Source: Bacteroidota bacterium (GTDB lineage: Bacteria > Bacteroidota > Bacteroidia > Bacteroidales > Dysgonomonadaceae). From it: a stretch of 64,000 bases of DNA. The DNA lies in assembly GCA_023424395.1 (NCBI GenBank), contig JAFADY010000017.1, positions 73,366 through 137,365 of the forward strand. The letters are read 5' to 3'. The position numbers and the translations under genes were made by a program. The notes under the pieces are model-generated. The model ran no database searches, was not told where the DNA came from, and saw only the letters and a program-made list of their open reading frames with translations. The stretch's first letter is position 1. Every line of letters starts with the position of its first letter. Below, one piece after another: positions 15,770-25,140 of the stretch.

Positions 15770-17323
15770 TTATCGTAACTGATCGAGGTTTATTTCACGT
15801 ATTAACTTATCCTGCAATACATATAAGCTTCCGTTTCTGAAAAACATATCATATTTATTGTCGATTTTCATTAAAGGTATGTTTCTGTTGTTTACAATAT
15901 ACGCGCTGTTACTGGCGCCTTGCAAAAGATGAAAATCTCCCAAATCCAATGTATGGGTGAAAACCTGGTCTTTGTCGTAAACGAGAGAAACCTGCAAACT
16001 ATCGTTTACGGATAAAACACGATTTTTATTGGTAAAAACATAATTCATTTGCGGATTTATTTCCAATACGTCTACAAAAGATGAATCGGGTTGTCTCACA
16101 AAAACTCCCGATTCAATAAAAGCCTCCAACTCTTCGTCTTCGGTTAAATCCATTACTTGTTCTTTCAGCAACGCGCCGTTGCTTAAAGAATAAGTGGCGA
16201 TCTTGTTTTCAAAAACAATAAACAACACATTGTTTATTACCTGGAAATTACGAATGAATTCTTTCTTTTCGGGGATAAGGTTCATATACAACTGATTACC
16301 CGTGAATTTATTGAAAGCGGCGAAGTACGGATCGCCGATCATGGAAAAGTCCCCGTTATATTTAGCATATCCTCTGTTGATCATGTAAATGGTGGAATCG
16401 ATGGCGAACAACGATGATTTGGAAGTTGTTTTTTCGGGTAATTCCGTACTCCATAGAACGTTTCCTTGGGTATCCATTCTCGATATTTTGTCGCGTGAAG
16501 CCAAGACCATATCGCCGCCTTCGTCTATGAAAATATTGGAAACCATATCGGTTGCCACATCGGGCACAGTTTTATAAAAGCCTACGCCCGTAACTGCGCC
16601 CAAAATAGCGCCGGCAACATTGGTGGCAATCAATTTTCCTATTTCTTTTTTTGTTGTTTTCGCACTGTAATTCCATTTGTATCCGTTTTGCAGATCGTAT
16701 GCATTCAGCCCGTTCATGGCAATTAACAGCATGGAATCGTTGTACATGTAAGCATCGTCCCATCCGTAAGTACGGTCCAGTTTGGCATCCCAAAGTTCTT
16801 GTCCTGTATTCAGGTCTATCGCATATAACTTGTTGGACAAAGCCGATAAAGGATATCCTACACCGATATTTGAGCGTGGTTCGATAAAATAGAAAAAGGT
16901 TTTCGATTCCCATTTATTATTTCCTGTGATAGGATCCAAAAGGTAATTTTTGTTCTTTTCTTTCAGAAAAATATTGCCCGACATATTTTCTATTTCCGAA
17001 TTCTTGTAATTAACATCGCGGCTCCATACTGTGCTTTTATCCGATAAATTGATCGAGGTAAGGTAGCCTTCGTTTTTAAAATTCTTACCTTTTTTATCGG
17101 TGGTGCGAAGTTCCAAAATCAGATTGTCCGTTTCCGGCAAATGCCATCGATATATTTTCTCGGGTGTGGCATATTGTTGAGCGATAATATCTTGCCCTGT
17201 CAATATATTTTTACCGATAACGGTATCGGGTTGTACGGTCAATTGTGGTGTTTGTTGGGCGAACAAATAAAACGAAGATAGCATTACCCCAATTATTAAT
17301 GGAAATAATCGTTTCATGATCAA
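15770..17323 (-). CDS. Secreted PQQ/WD40-like beta-propeller protein
   Basis: Predicted exported protein of 517 residues. It has a signal peptide (MKRLFPLIIGVMLSSFYLFAQ, probably starting at the second Met, 17317) and repeated four-strand blades with tryptophan-containing turns typical of PQQ-like propellers: LSDKSTVWSRDVNY, DPITGNNKWESK, DLNTGQELWDAKL, and MDTQGNVLWSTEL. These blades usually mediate scaffolding, as in BamB, or bind PQQ; no quinoprotein dehydrogenase active-site Cys pair was seen. A Gly/Ala-rich hydrophobic stretch (AGAILGAVTGVGFY, about residue 235) interrupts one blade. It is transcribed alone, downstream of the secDF terminator. Function unknown. Confidence 0.8.
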   Translation of the reverse strand: MIMKRLFPLIIGVMLSSFYLFAQQTPQLTVQPDTVIGKNILTGQDIIAQQYATPEKIYRWHLPETDNLILELRTTDKKGKNFKNEGYLTSINLSDKSTVWSRDVNYKNSEIENMSGNIFLKEKNKNYLLDPITGNNKWESKTFFYFIEPRSNIGVGYPLSALSNKLYAIDLNTGQELWDAKLDRTYGWDDAYMYNDSMLLIAMNGLNAYDLQNGYKWNYSAKTTKKEIGKLIATNVAGAILGAVTGVGFYKTVPDVATDMVSNIFIDEGGDMVLASRDKISRMDTQGNVLWSTELPEKTTSKSSLFAIDSTIYMINRGYAKYNGDFSMIGDPYFAAFNKFTGNQLYMNLIPEKKEFIRNFQVINNVLFIVFENKIATYSLSNGALLKEQVMDLTEDEELEAFIESGVFVRQPDSSFVDVLEINPQMNYVFTNKNRVLSVNDSLQVSLVYDKDQVFTHTLDLGDFHLLQGASNSAYIVNNRNIPLMKIDNKYDMFFRNGSLYVLQDKLIREINLDQLR

Positions 17324-17373
17324 AGAAGTTTTGTTTAATTTTTACAGCACAAATGTAAGAATAATTCCGTTTG

Positions 17374-17413
17374 AAAAACAAAAAAAACGGACTACATATT
17401 TGTAATCCGTTTT
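17374..17413 (-). terminator. Terminator of secDF
   Basis: AAACGGACTACA and TGTAATCCGTTT form a stem with one mismatch. The A run on the plus strand just left of it becomes the U tract on the minus strand, directly downstream of secDF. Confidence 0.75.
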
Positions 17414-17444
17414 ATATTATTCAGCGTTGCAGCAACGCCTCTTA

Positions 17445-20420
17445 TTATCTTTTGTTTCCGGCAATTTGTTTTTTTGTTTGCTGGTTCTTCATCAGTTTAT
17501 AAGCTACGGGCGAAGCAACGAATAAACTGGTTACGGTACCTACAACAACCCCGATCAACATGGCGAATACAAAGCTTCTTACGGCATCGCCGCCGAAGAA
17601 TAAGATACAGAAGATTACGAGTATCGTACTTAAACCCGTATTAATGGTACGCGCTAATGTAGCGTTCATAGAATCGTTGAACAATGCTCTAAGATCGCGT
17701 TTCGGATACAGTTGGTGGTACTCGCGGAAACGGTCGAAAACAACCACTTTGTCGTTAATAGAATAACCGATAACGGTAAGAATTGCCGCAACAAAAGTTT
17801 GATCTATTTCCATAGAGAACGGCATAATTTTCCAAAGCAGCGAGTACAAGCCGATCACCGCGAAAGCATCAATGGCAAGAGCTGCAATTGTACCGATGGA
17901 GAATGCCCAATTACGGAAACGAGCCAAAATATAAATTCCCATACAGATAAGAGCGATGGTAAGCGCCAAGAATGCGTTTCGCATGGTGTCTTCGGCTACG
18001 CTCGGCCCCACTTTCTGAGAACTTTGTATGTGGTCGTTTATGGTATTTCCGGGTGTAATGTAATCTTTTAACCCTTCGCCGAGAAGTGAAATCAATTCTT
18101 CTTCCACATTTGTTCCTTCAGCGTCTATCATATAGTTGGTAGAAATACGTGCCTGATTGCTTGAACCGATGGTGATCGCCTGAACGGAACCATCGAGGTG
18201 CGGAGCTAAGGCTTGTTCAATATCGCCTGTTTTCACCGGCTGGTCAAACCTGACGATATAATTTCTACCTCCTGTAAAATCAATACCTGTATTCAATCTC
18301 AATATAAAGAGCGATGCGATGCTGATAACTATGAAAATACCGAATGCCAGCAGTATTTTTTTACTGTTTTCTATAAAGTCGAAATTGTATTCTTTAAAAA
18401 TGGCTTTAGAAAATCTTGTATTGAAATCGAGATTTTGCCATCTTCCTCTATCAAGTTGATATTCGTAAACCAATCGGGTTAAGAACACTGCGGTGATAAA
18501 TGATGCTGCGATACCGATAATTAACGTAATGGCAAATCCACGGATCGGGCCGGTTCCGAAAAGGGCAAGGATAACACCTGTAATAATAGTTGTTAAGTTT
18601 GAGTCTAAAATAGCGGAAAATGCGTTTTTATATCCATCCTCTATAGCCCTTCGTAAAGATTTTCCTGCGGCTAATTCTTCTTTTATGCGTTCATTGATAA
18701 GCACGTTGGCGTCAACCGCCATCGCAAGCGAAAGTATCATACCTGCAATACCGGGCAGCGTTAGTACCGCCTGGAAGGCGGCCAGTGTGCCGAGTGTAAA
18801 GAAGAAGTTAACCAGAAGGGCTACGTTGATAACCATTCCCGGAATAATTCCGTAGAGCAAACAAGTAAAGATAAACAATACGATCAGCGCTATGAGGAAT
18901 GATACAAATCCGTCGCGGATGGCTTCCTGTCCTAACGAAGGCCCTACAACGTCTTCTTGAACGATGCGGACTCCCGCTTTCATCTTACCCGATTTCAATA
19001 CGTTTTCCAAGTCACGTGCCTCGTCGGGAGTGAAGTTTCCGGTAATGGATGAGCGTCCGCCTTCAATTCTGTCGTTTACGCGAGGCGCGGAATATACGTA
19101 TCCGTCCAGCACAATGGCTATGGAATTTCCTTTTTCGGCTCCGGTAATGGTTGCCCAGCGGCTGGCGCCGGCAGAGTTCATACTCATGCTCACTTCCCAA
19201 GCCGAACCTTGCTGGCCTTGATCGGCACGGGCATTAGTTACCACATCGCCATCGAGTGCAGGCCCGCGTCTGGTACCGTCGCCTTTCAGCGCAAATAATT
19301 CGAAGAAAGTTTCGCGTTGGTCTATGGGTTTGAAACCCCATTTAAAACGGACATCAGCGGGGAATATATCTTTATACCTTTGTAACAAAAAGTTTACGGC
19401 GGCCGTATCGAGTTTAGAAACGGTTCCTACAATAGCTCCGCTTGCTCCGCTCATCGCAAAATAGGGTTGTGCAAAATATTCCACAAAGCTTCTCGTAATG
19501 GCCGGTGGAGCGTTTTCATCTAAATCTATTGAAGCGGGAGCAGCCAGATTTAATGAATCTTCAACGATAAGCGAATCGGATAAAGCGAGAAGATCAGTTG
19601 TAACGGTAGTGTCATTTACCGATGCAGTATCGGTAATTTCGCCGCTTTGCTGCGCTCTGGCGTATTCGGCCGATCGGCCATTCAATTCGTTGAAATAAGT
19701 TCCTAATTCATTTACGTTGTAAGTTTTCCAAAACTCCAGATTGGCGCTTCCTTGCAAAAGGTTACGTACGCGGTCGGGTTCGGTAATACCGGGCATTTCT
19801 ATCAATATTCTCTCGGCCTGATCCAAACGCTGAATGTTGGGAGATACAACACCGAAACGGTCAATACGTGTGCGAAGCACATTGAAAGAATTGTCGGCGG
19901 CGCTTTTTACTTCCTGGCGAAGCACATTGACAACCTCGTCGTTGGTTGCCGTTGGGCTTACCCGGTCGCTCATGGTAATACTGAAAATGTTGGCCAGCCT
20001 ACTTGTGGGATTTACTTTTTCGTAGTTTTGTTGAAAAAGTGTGATAAAATCTGATGAACTTCCTCTTCTATTTTGTACTACGGTTTCTTGTAACGATTGG
20101 TTGAACTGTGGGTCATCGGTGTTTGCCAAAGATCTCAATACTTGGGCAACGTCCATTTCCACAATCACGTTCATACCGCCTTTAAGGTCGAGTCCTAAAC
20201 CGATTTCTCTTTCGCGAACTTGTTTCAACGTGTATGTGTTCAAATACACTTTTTCGGTTGAGAGTGAATCGAGATACTGATTTTTCAATTCTAAGTTTCC
20301 TTTGGCATACTCGTCGGCTTTTTTGTTATAATGCCTGCCTACTAACGTAAACGATAGGTAAAACAAACAAATGAGCGTGAGTATGATCGCAAAAACCCTA
20401 ATAAATCCTTTGTTTTGCAT
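17445..20420 (-). CDS. secDF: Fused protein translocase SecDF
   Basis: Single 991-residue fusion of SecD and SecF, the proton-driven membrane factor that pulls secreted proteins through SecYEG. The SecD half has TM1 (about 8-26), the GLDLKGGMNVIVEMDV motif, a large periplasmic P1 domain and TM2-6 with MAVDANVLINERIKEEL. The SecF half starts near residue 690 with NTGIDFTGGRNYIVRF and ends with GYSINDKVVVFDRFRE in its TM bundle. The P1 region carries an acidic, Thr/Ser-rich insert (about residues 255-310). Fusion is the standard state in Bacteroidota. It is monocistronic, with its own promoter and terminator. Confidence 0.96.
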   Translation of the reverse strand: MQNKGFIRVFAIILTLICLFYLSFTLVGRHYNKKADEYAKGNLELKNQYLDSLSTEKVYLNTYTLKQVREREIGLGLDLKGGMNVIVEMDVAQVLRSLANTDDPQFNQSLQETVVQNRRGSSSDFITLFQQNYEKVNPTSRLANIFSITMSDRVSPTATNDEVVNVLRQEVKSAADNSFNVLRTRIDRFGVVSPNIQRLDQAERILIEMPGITEPDRVRNLLQGSANLEFWKTYNVNELGTYFNELNGRSAEYARAQQSGEITDTASVNDTTVTTDLLALSDSLIVEDSLNLAAPASIDLDENAPPAITRSFVEYFAQPYFAMSGASGAIVGTVSKLDTAAVNFLLQRYKDIFPADVRFKWGFKPIDQRETFFELFALKGDGTRRGPALDGDVVTNARADQGQQGSAWEVSMSMNSAGASRWATITGAEKGNSIAIVLDGYVYSAPRVNDRIEGGRSSITGNFTPDEARDLENVLKSGKMKAGVRIVQEDVVGPSLGQEAIRDGFVSFLIALIVLFIFTCLLYGIIPGMVINVALLVNFFFTLGTLAAFQAVLTLPGIAGMILSLAMAVDANVLINERIKEELAAGKSLRRAIEDGYKNAFSAILDSNLTTIITGVILALFGTGPIRGFAITLIIGIAASFITAVFLTRLVYEYQLDRGRWQNLDFNTRFSKAIFKEYNFDFIENSKKILLAFGIFIVISIASLFILRLNTGIDFTGGRNYIVRFDQPVKTGDIEQALAPHLDGSVQAITIGSSNQARISTNYMIDAEGTNVEEELISLLGEGLKDYITPGNTINDHIQSSQKVGPSVAEDTMRNAFLALTIALICMGIYILARFRNWAFSIGTIAALAIDAFAVIGLYSLLWKIMPFSMEIDQTFVAAILTVIGYSINDKVVVFDRFREYHQLYPKRDLRALFNDSMNATLARTINTGLSTILVIFCILFFGGDAVRSFVFAMLIGVVVGTVTSLFVASPVAYKLMKNQQTKKQIAGNKR

Positions 20421-20538
20421 TTCAATATTACTTTTTTATTATTTGCTTTTTGAAATAATTAATTATTTTTCAGATTGTTAACTGAAGTCTCGAAAAAGGG
20501 TGGAAGTCCAAAAACGAGCCGGTTTATTTTTTAGCGTG

Positions 20539-20566
20539 CAAATATACGCTTTTTCGTTCTGAACAA
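20539..20566 (-). promoter_or_regulatory. secDF promoter
   Basis: On the minus strand TTG (20566-20564) and TATATTTG (20546-20539) are 17 bases apart, giving a leader of about 110 bases. A short hairpin, AGCGT...ACGCT, overlaps the -7 box. Confidence 0.55.
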
Positions 20567-20567
20567 A

Positions 20568-20606
20568 AAATTATCGCCAGATTATTTTTTCGATAATCTG
20601 ACGATA
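20568..20606 (-). terminator. Terminator of the first M3 peptidase gene
   Basis: TTATCGCCAGATTAT and ATAATCTGACGATAA form a 15-bp stem with one mismatch and a 7-base loop. The A run at 20565-20570 gives the U tract on the minus strand. Confidence 0.8.
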
Positions 20607-20627
20607 AAAGACTTCAAAAAGTGGGTT

Positions 20628-22757
20628 TTAATTCACAAATCCTCTATTCTTTAACAAATAGATAGGATTTGGTTCCGCCCCTCTGTATTTTTTGTAGAGA
20701 ACCATCGGATCGTCCGAGTTTCCTTTGGATAGAATATTATCGCGGAAGGCGGTAGCGGTTGCCGTGTCGAAAACGCCTTTTTCAACGAAAGGTTGGAAAG
20801 CATCGGCATCCAACACTTCCGCCCACAAATAAGCGTAATATCCGGCTGAATAGCCGCCGCTGAAAATATGAGAAAAGTATGTACTGCGGTAACGGGGAAT
20901 GATTTCGTCTATCAAACCGATCTTTTCCATCGATTTTTTCTCAAAATCCCGTACATCGAAATCTCGCTTTTGGCTTTGCGTGTGGTAGTCCATATCGAGT
21001 AAGGCTGCCGCTACAAATTCTGTGGTAGTGAACCCCATGTTGAATTTTGAAGCTGCATCTATTTTTTGGATCACTGAATCGGGGATAATCTCGCCCGTTT
21101 GATAATGCTTCGCATATAATTTCAGCACTTCGGGATGGAATGCCCAGTGTTCCATTATTTGCGAAGGAAGTTCCACAAAATCGCGCGAAACGCTTGTGCC
21201 AGCAACACCTGAATATGTAACGTTAGACAACATTCCGTGCAGAGCATGGCCGAATTCATGGAAAAGAGTTTCAACTTCGTCTAACGTGAGCAAGGACGGC
21301 GTGTCTTGCGTGGGACGGGTGAAATTTCCCACATTGAAAATCAACGGACGAATATTTTCTCCGTTAAGCATTTGTTGTCCCCTGAAACTGCTCATCCAAG
21401 CTCCCGCGTTTTTCCCTGCTCGCGGAAAATAATCGGTATAAAAAACAGCTACGTGAGAACCATCTTTGTCTAAAACTTCGTAAGCTTCTACTTCGGAGTT
21501 GTAAACAGGAACATTTTCCAGTTGTTTGAAACTTAATCCGTATAATTTGTTGGCAACAGTGAAAACGCCTTCGCGCACGTTCTCCATTTTAAAATAAGGC
21601 TTAATTTCCTCTTCGTTCAAAGCATATTTTTGTTGACGAAGTTTTTCGGTGTAGTACCACCAATCCCACGATTCAATTTCAAAATCGCCTCCTTCGGCAT
21701 TAACAAGGGCCTGCAGTTCTGCGGCTTCTTTTTTTGCCTGCGGCAATGCGTATTCCCAAACTTCGTTTAAAAGTTTATAAACGGCAGCAGGATTTTTTGC
21801 CATGTTTTCGTCAAGGATAAAATCGGCGTGCGTGTTGTAACCCAACATTTGGGCTTTTTCGATTCTTAGATTGACAATGTCGTTTATAATTTTCTTGTTA
21901 TCGTTCTCGTTATCATTGTCGCCACGCATATACATGGCCTTGTAAAGCTTTTCGCGCAGTTGGCGGTTGTCGGCATATTGGAGGAAAGGCAACCAGCTCG
22001 GTTTTTGAAGGGTGAACACCCATTTTCCTTCCATATCGTTATTTTTAGCGGTTTCGGCTGCGGCTGCGATTACGCTCTCCGGAAGTCCGGCAAGGTTTTC
22101 TTTATCGTCTATTACGAGTTTAAAATCGTTTGTTTCTTTCAAAAGATTGTTGCCGAATTTAAGTGTGAGACCAGATAATTCTTTGTTTATTTCGCGAAGC
22201 CTCGATTTGCTGCTATCGTTGAGCATGATGCCCGAGCGAACAAAATCTTTGTAATAATTGTCCAGTAACCGGTATTGTTCGGTTGTTAAATTCATGTTCG
22301 CGGTATCGTCGTGAATTGTTTTGATCCTTTCAAAAAGTTTGTCGTTCAAGCTGATATTGTCACGATGCTCGGAAAGAAGCGGCGATAATTCTTCGGCCAA
22401 CGCCTGAATGGAATCATTCGTTTCGGCGCCTCTTAATCCATAAAATACGCGTGAAACGCGTGAAAGTAATGTGCCACTGTTGTCTAAAGCAACAATTGTG
22501 TTCTCAAAAGTGGGTGCATCGGGATTATTTACTATGGAATCGATTTCTTGTGATTGAATTTCCATTCCGCTTAGAAACGCAGGTTTAAAATCATCAAATA
22601 CGATTTTGTCGAACGGAGGCATCCCGAATTGGCTGTCGAATTCACGCGAGAAAATGTTGCCTTTTTCTTGGGTAGCTTCGGTTTTTGTTTGGTTGGAGTT
22701 GGTGCAGGATATTAACATTATAGCTGCCGATAAAATAAATAATAGTTTTTTCATCAA
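20628..22757 (-). CDS. dcp: M3 family oligopeptidase/dipeptidyl carboxypeptidase, lipoprotein
   Basis: Zinc metallopeptidase that trims short peptides. The 709 residues begin with a lipoprotein signal (KKLLFILSAAIMLISC), so the enzyme is probably anchored in the periplasm, unlike the cytoplasmic E. coli Dcp. The zinc motif is HEFGHALHGM near residue 500, followed by the FVELPSQIMEHW helix that supplies the third ligand Glu, and the C-terminal SHIFSGGYSAGYYAYLWAEV segment typical of Dcp/Neurolysin folds. It is paralogous to the M3 gene at 42.7 kb. Monocistronic with a good promoter and terminator. It would feed peptide catabolism. Confidence 0.93.
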   Translation of the reverse strand: MMKKLLFILSAAIMLISCTNSNQTKTEATQEKGNIFSREFDSQFGMPPFDKIVFDDFKPAFLSGMEIQSQEIDSIVNNPDAPTFENTIVALDNSGTLLSRVSRVFYGLRGAETNDSIQALAEELSPLLSEHRDNISLNDKLFERIKTIHDDTANMNLTTEQYRLLDNYYKDFVRSGIMLNDSSKSRLREINKELSGLTLKFGNNLLKETNDFKLVIDDKENLAGLPESVIAAAAETAKNNDMEGKWVFTLQKPSWLPFLQYADNRQLREKLYKAMYMRGDNDNENDNKKIINDIVNLRIEKAQMLGYNTHADFILDENMAKNPAAVYKLLNEVWEYALPQAKKEAAELQALVNAEGGDFEIESWDWWYYTEKLRQQKYALNEEEIKPYFKMENVREGVFTVANKLYGLSFKQLENVPVYNSEVEAYEVLDKDGSHVAVFYTDYFPRAGKNAGAWMSSFRGQQMLNGENIRPLIFNVGNFTRPTQDTPSLLTLDEVETLFHEFGHALHGMLSNVTYSGVAGTSVSRDFVELPSQIMEHWAFHPEVLKLYAKHYQTGEIIPDSVIQKIDAASKFNMGFTTTEFVAAALLDMDYHTQSQKRDFDVRDFEKKSMEKIGLIDEIIPRYRSTYFSHIFSGGYSAGYYAYLWAEVLDADAFQPFVEKGVFDTATATAFRDNILSKGNSDDPMVLYKKYRGAEPNPIYLLKNRGFVN

Positions 22758-22818
22758 AATAAATAATTATTTGTTAGTTAAAAAATTGCAATGGATATTT
22801 TGGTTTAAAAAATAATCA

Positions 22819-22847
22819 CAAAGATACATACTTTTAATATTTATCAA
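22819..22847 (-). promoter_or_regulatory. Promoter of the first M3 peptidase gene
   Basis: Minus-strand TTG (22847-22845) and TATCTTTG (22826-22819) are 18 bases apart, about 60 bases before the ATG. On the plus strand TAAATTTG at 22915-22922 could serve the divergent DUF3575 gene. Confidence 0.65.
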
Positions 22848-22966
22848 TACGTTAGACCAACAATAATGTTATTTTTCACGTATAAAATACGTTAAACGAA
22901 AACTTTTTTTTAATTAAATTTGTTAATATCCTATGTGATTCTTTATTATTTTAAAACAAAATAAAA

Positions 22967-23548
22967 ATGCAGAAATTCAAGAAACTGTTCGTTTTAGCCC
23001 TTTTATTAATTTCATCAGGGCTATTTTTTTATGCAAACGGCCAAAACGTTGCCGTTAAAACAAATCTTCCCTATTTGGCCACAACTACTCCTAATCTCGG
23101 ATTTGAGTTCGGTTTGGGGCATAATGTGAGTTTAGAATTATCGGGAGGTTATAATCCATTTGAGTTTTCCGAAAACAGGCAATTAAAACATTGGGTTGTT
23201 TGGCCGGAATTGAGGTATTGGACTTGCGGCACATTCAACGGCCATTTTTTTGGCTTGCACGGTGTGGGAGGCCAATTTGATTTGGGCGGATGGGATATTC
23301 CTGTTTGGAAATTTAAAAACTTGAAAGAATTCAGGTACGACGGAAATGCCATTGGCGCCGGCTTAAGTTACGGCTATCAATGGATAATAAACGACCGATG
23401 GGGATTTGAATTCACTATTGGAGCGGGTTATGTACGTTTTGATTATGATGTTTATTCCGTAAACGACGGTTCTAAACAATGGGATAATAAAAGAAATTAT
23501 TTCGGCCCTACCAAAGGAGGGTTGTCTTTAGTTTACATAATCAATTAA
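22967..23548 (+). CDS. DUF3575 outer-membrane-like protein
   Basis: Exported 193-residue protein with a signal peptide (about residues 1-26) and a DUF3575 domain: NVAVKTNLPYLATTTPNLGFEFGLGHNVSLELSGGYNPF is the family's opening, followed by aromatic-rich beta strands (WVVWPELRYW, FFGLHGVGGQF, GAGLSYGYQW) and a final strand ending Ile-Asn. The pattern suggests an eight-strand outer-membrane barrel. In Bacteroides and Porphyromonas this family usually stands beside DUF3868 genes and Mfa-type fimbria genes. Here the DUF3868 partner follows 15 bases later, but no fimbrillin gene is present. Confidence 0.85.
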   Translation: MQKFKKLFVLALLLISSGLFFYANGQNVAVKTNLPYLATTTPNLGFEFGLGHNVSLELSGGYNPFEFSENRQLKHWVVWPELRYWTCGTFNGHFFGLHGVGGQFDLGGWDIPVWKFKNLKEFRYDGNAIGAGLSYGYQWIINDRWGFEFTIGAGYVRFDYDVYSVNDGSKQWDNKRNYFGPTKGGLSLVYIIN

Positions 23549-23563
23549 TATCGGAGGAAAATA

Positions 23564-25027
23564 ATGATGAAAAGAAAAATATATATATTGATGTTGCTTG
23601 CCTTATCGGTTTTTACAATTCAGGCGCAAGAAAGCTACCTTAATCAGGTAATTGTTCAAAATCAACAAGCTAGCAGACAAGCAGGCAACTTAACGTTAAA
23701 CATGAATTTGGATGTAAGTAAGTTGGACATCCGTTCGCAAGATATGCTCGTTCTCACTCCTGTGCTTAACTCCATCGATGGAATAACGAAATTGGATTTG
23801 CCGTCGGTTGTCGTGAACGGAAGAACAAGAGCAAAAGCTTTGAGCAGACTGATGAATATCGGCAATAAAAACCCGTTTGCAAAACAACCATTCTCTATTT
23901 TAACAAGAAACAGAGGAATAAATCAGGTTATACCTTATTCGGTAACTGTTCCCTTAGAAGATTGGATGCGCCGCGCAACTCTGACGTTAAAAGAAGAGAT
24001 AAGCGGTTGTTGTGTGGATTGTGATGCACTAACGAGCACAAGACTATTGACCGACAGATTATTGCCTGCTGACTTTGCCCCCACCTATCAATTAAGTTAT
24101 ATTACGCCTGAAGCTGAAGAAGTAAAACAGCGCAGCGAAAGCCACGAAGCCAGATTAAATTTCAAAGTAGGTAAAGCCGATATTTTGCCGGACTTCGGGA
24201 ACAACGCCGCAGAACTTGCTAAAGTTGAAAGAGTTGTGCGTGAAGTACAAAACGACAAAGATTTAACTATCACGAATCTTACTATTTCCGGTTACGCTTC
24301 TCCCGAAGGGAGCGTAAGCAGTAATATGGACTTGTCCAAACGCAGGGCAACTGCGTTTTCCGATTATTTATCTTCGAGATACGGCATGAATAAAAGCCAG
24401 TTTAAAGTTAATTGGTACGGTGAAGATTGGGTCGGATTGGAGAAAGCCGTAACCGCTTCGAATATTGCCGATAAAGACGCGATTATTAACATTATAAAAA
24501 CCGTTTCCGATGCCGATGCCCGAGATACTCCTTTAAGAAGGCTATCCAACGGCGCTACTTACAAAACCTTGTTAGAAACCTACTATCCTCCATTGCGTAG
24601 AAATGAGTACACAATTGACTATATTGCCCGCGCATTCGATGTAAATGAAGCGAAAGAAGTTATCAAAACGCGTCCGCAATTGTTGAGCTTAAACGAAATG
24701 TTCCTCGTAGCTCAGACGTATCCGAAAGGAAGCGCCAATTTTAAAGAAGTTTTCGATGTAGCTGCCAGAATGTATCCGAATGATCCGATTGCCAATTTAA
24801 ATGCAGCAACCGTTGATTTGGAAGGTGGAAACGTTGACAGAGCGCTCACTCGCTTGGAAAAATTCAAAGAACTTCCCGAAGCGTGGAACAATTTAGGATA
24901 TGCTTTGGTACAAAAACAGCGTTTCGAAGAAGCTCTGTCGTATTTTAATCGTGCAGCCGCAAGAGGCGATGCAACGGCAAAGGCAAATGCCGAACAACTG
25001 AAGTTATTTATAGAAGACAGAAAATAA
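23564..25027 (+). CDS. DUF3868-OmpA-like protein with TPR tail
   Basis: Exported 487-residue protein. A signal peptide (about 1-21) is followed by a DUF3868-type N-terminal domain (about 22-170) with a SGCCVDCD cysteine cluster near residue 147, an OmpA-like peptidoglycan-binding domain (about 190-330; FKVGKADILPDFGNN and ISGYASPEG with NMDLSKRRA), and C-terminal TPR-like helices (about 390-480; AWNNLGYALVQKQRFEEALSYFNRAA). This layout is known from Bacteroidales fimbria-associated loci, where it may tether surface structures to the wall. It is the second gene of a two-gene operon, with a terminator 20 bases later. Confidence 0.85.
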   Translation: MMKRKIYILMLLALSVFTIQAQESYLNQVIVQNQQASRQAGNLTLNMNLDVSKLDIRSQDMLVLTPVLNSIDGITKLDLPSVVVNGRTRAKALSRLMNIGNKNPFAKQPFSILTRNRGINQVIPYSVTVPLEDWMRRATLTLKEEISGCCVDCDALTSTRLLTDRLLPADFAPTYQLSYITPEAEEVKQRSESHEARLNFKVGKADILPDFGNNAAELAKVERVVREVQNDKDLTITNLTISGYASPEGSVSSNMDLSKRRATAFSDYLSSRYGMNKSQFKVNWYGEDWVGLEKAVTASNIADKDAIINIIKTVSDADARDTPLRRLSNGATYKTLLETYYPPLRRNEYTIDYIARAFDVNEAKEVIKTRPQLLSLNEMFLVAQTYPKGSANFKEVFDVAARMYPNDPIANLNAATVDLEGGNVDRALTRLEKFKELPEAWNNLGYALVQKQRFEEALSYFNRAAARGDATAKANAEQLKLFIEDRK

Positions 25028-25046
25028 GAAAATAAACACTTAAGTT

Positions 25047-25085
25047 AAAAAGCATCTTTCTTGTATGAGAGATGCTTTTTTTACA
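25047..25085 (+). terminator. Hairpin terminator
   Basis: AAAGCATCT pairs with AGATGCTTT around a 12-base loop, followed by a T run. It ends the DUF3575-DUF3868 operon. Confidence 0.8.
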
Positions 25086-25104
25086 TCTTTATTTCCTGAT
25101 ATTA

Positions 25105-25135
25105 TTGTGATTATGGAAAAATAAACCTAAATTTG
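25105..25135 (+). promoter_or_regulatory. dinB promoter, possibly leaderless
   Basis: TTG (25105-25107) and TAAATTTG (25128-25135) are 20 bases apart. The G of the -7 box is only five bases before the dinB ATG at 25141, so transcription should start at or very near the start codon. Confidence 0.65.
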
Positions 25136-25140
25136 TTTCC

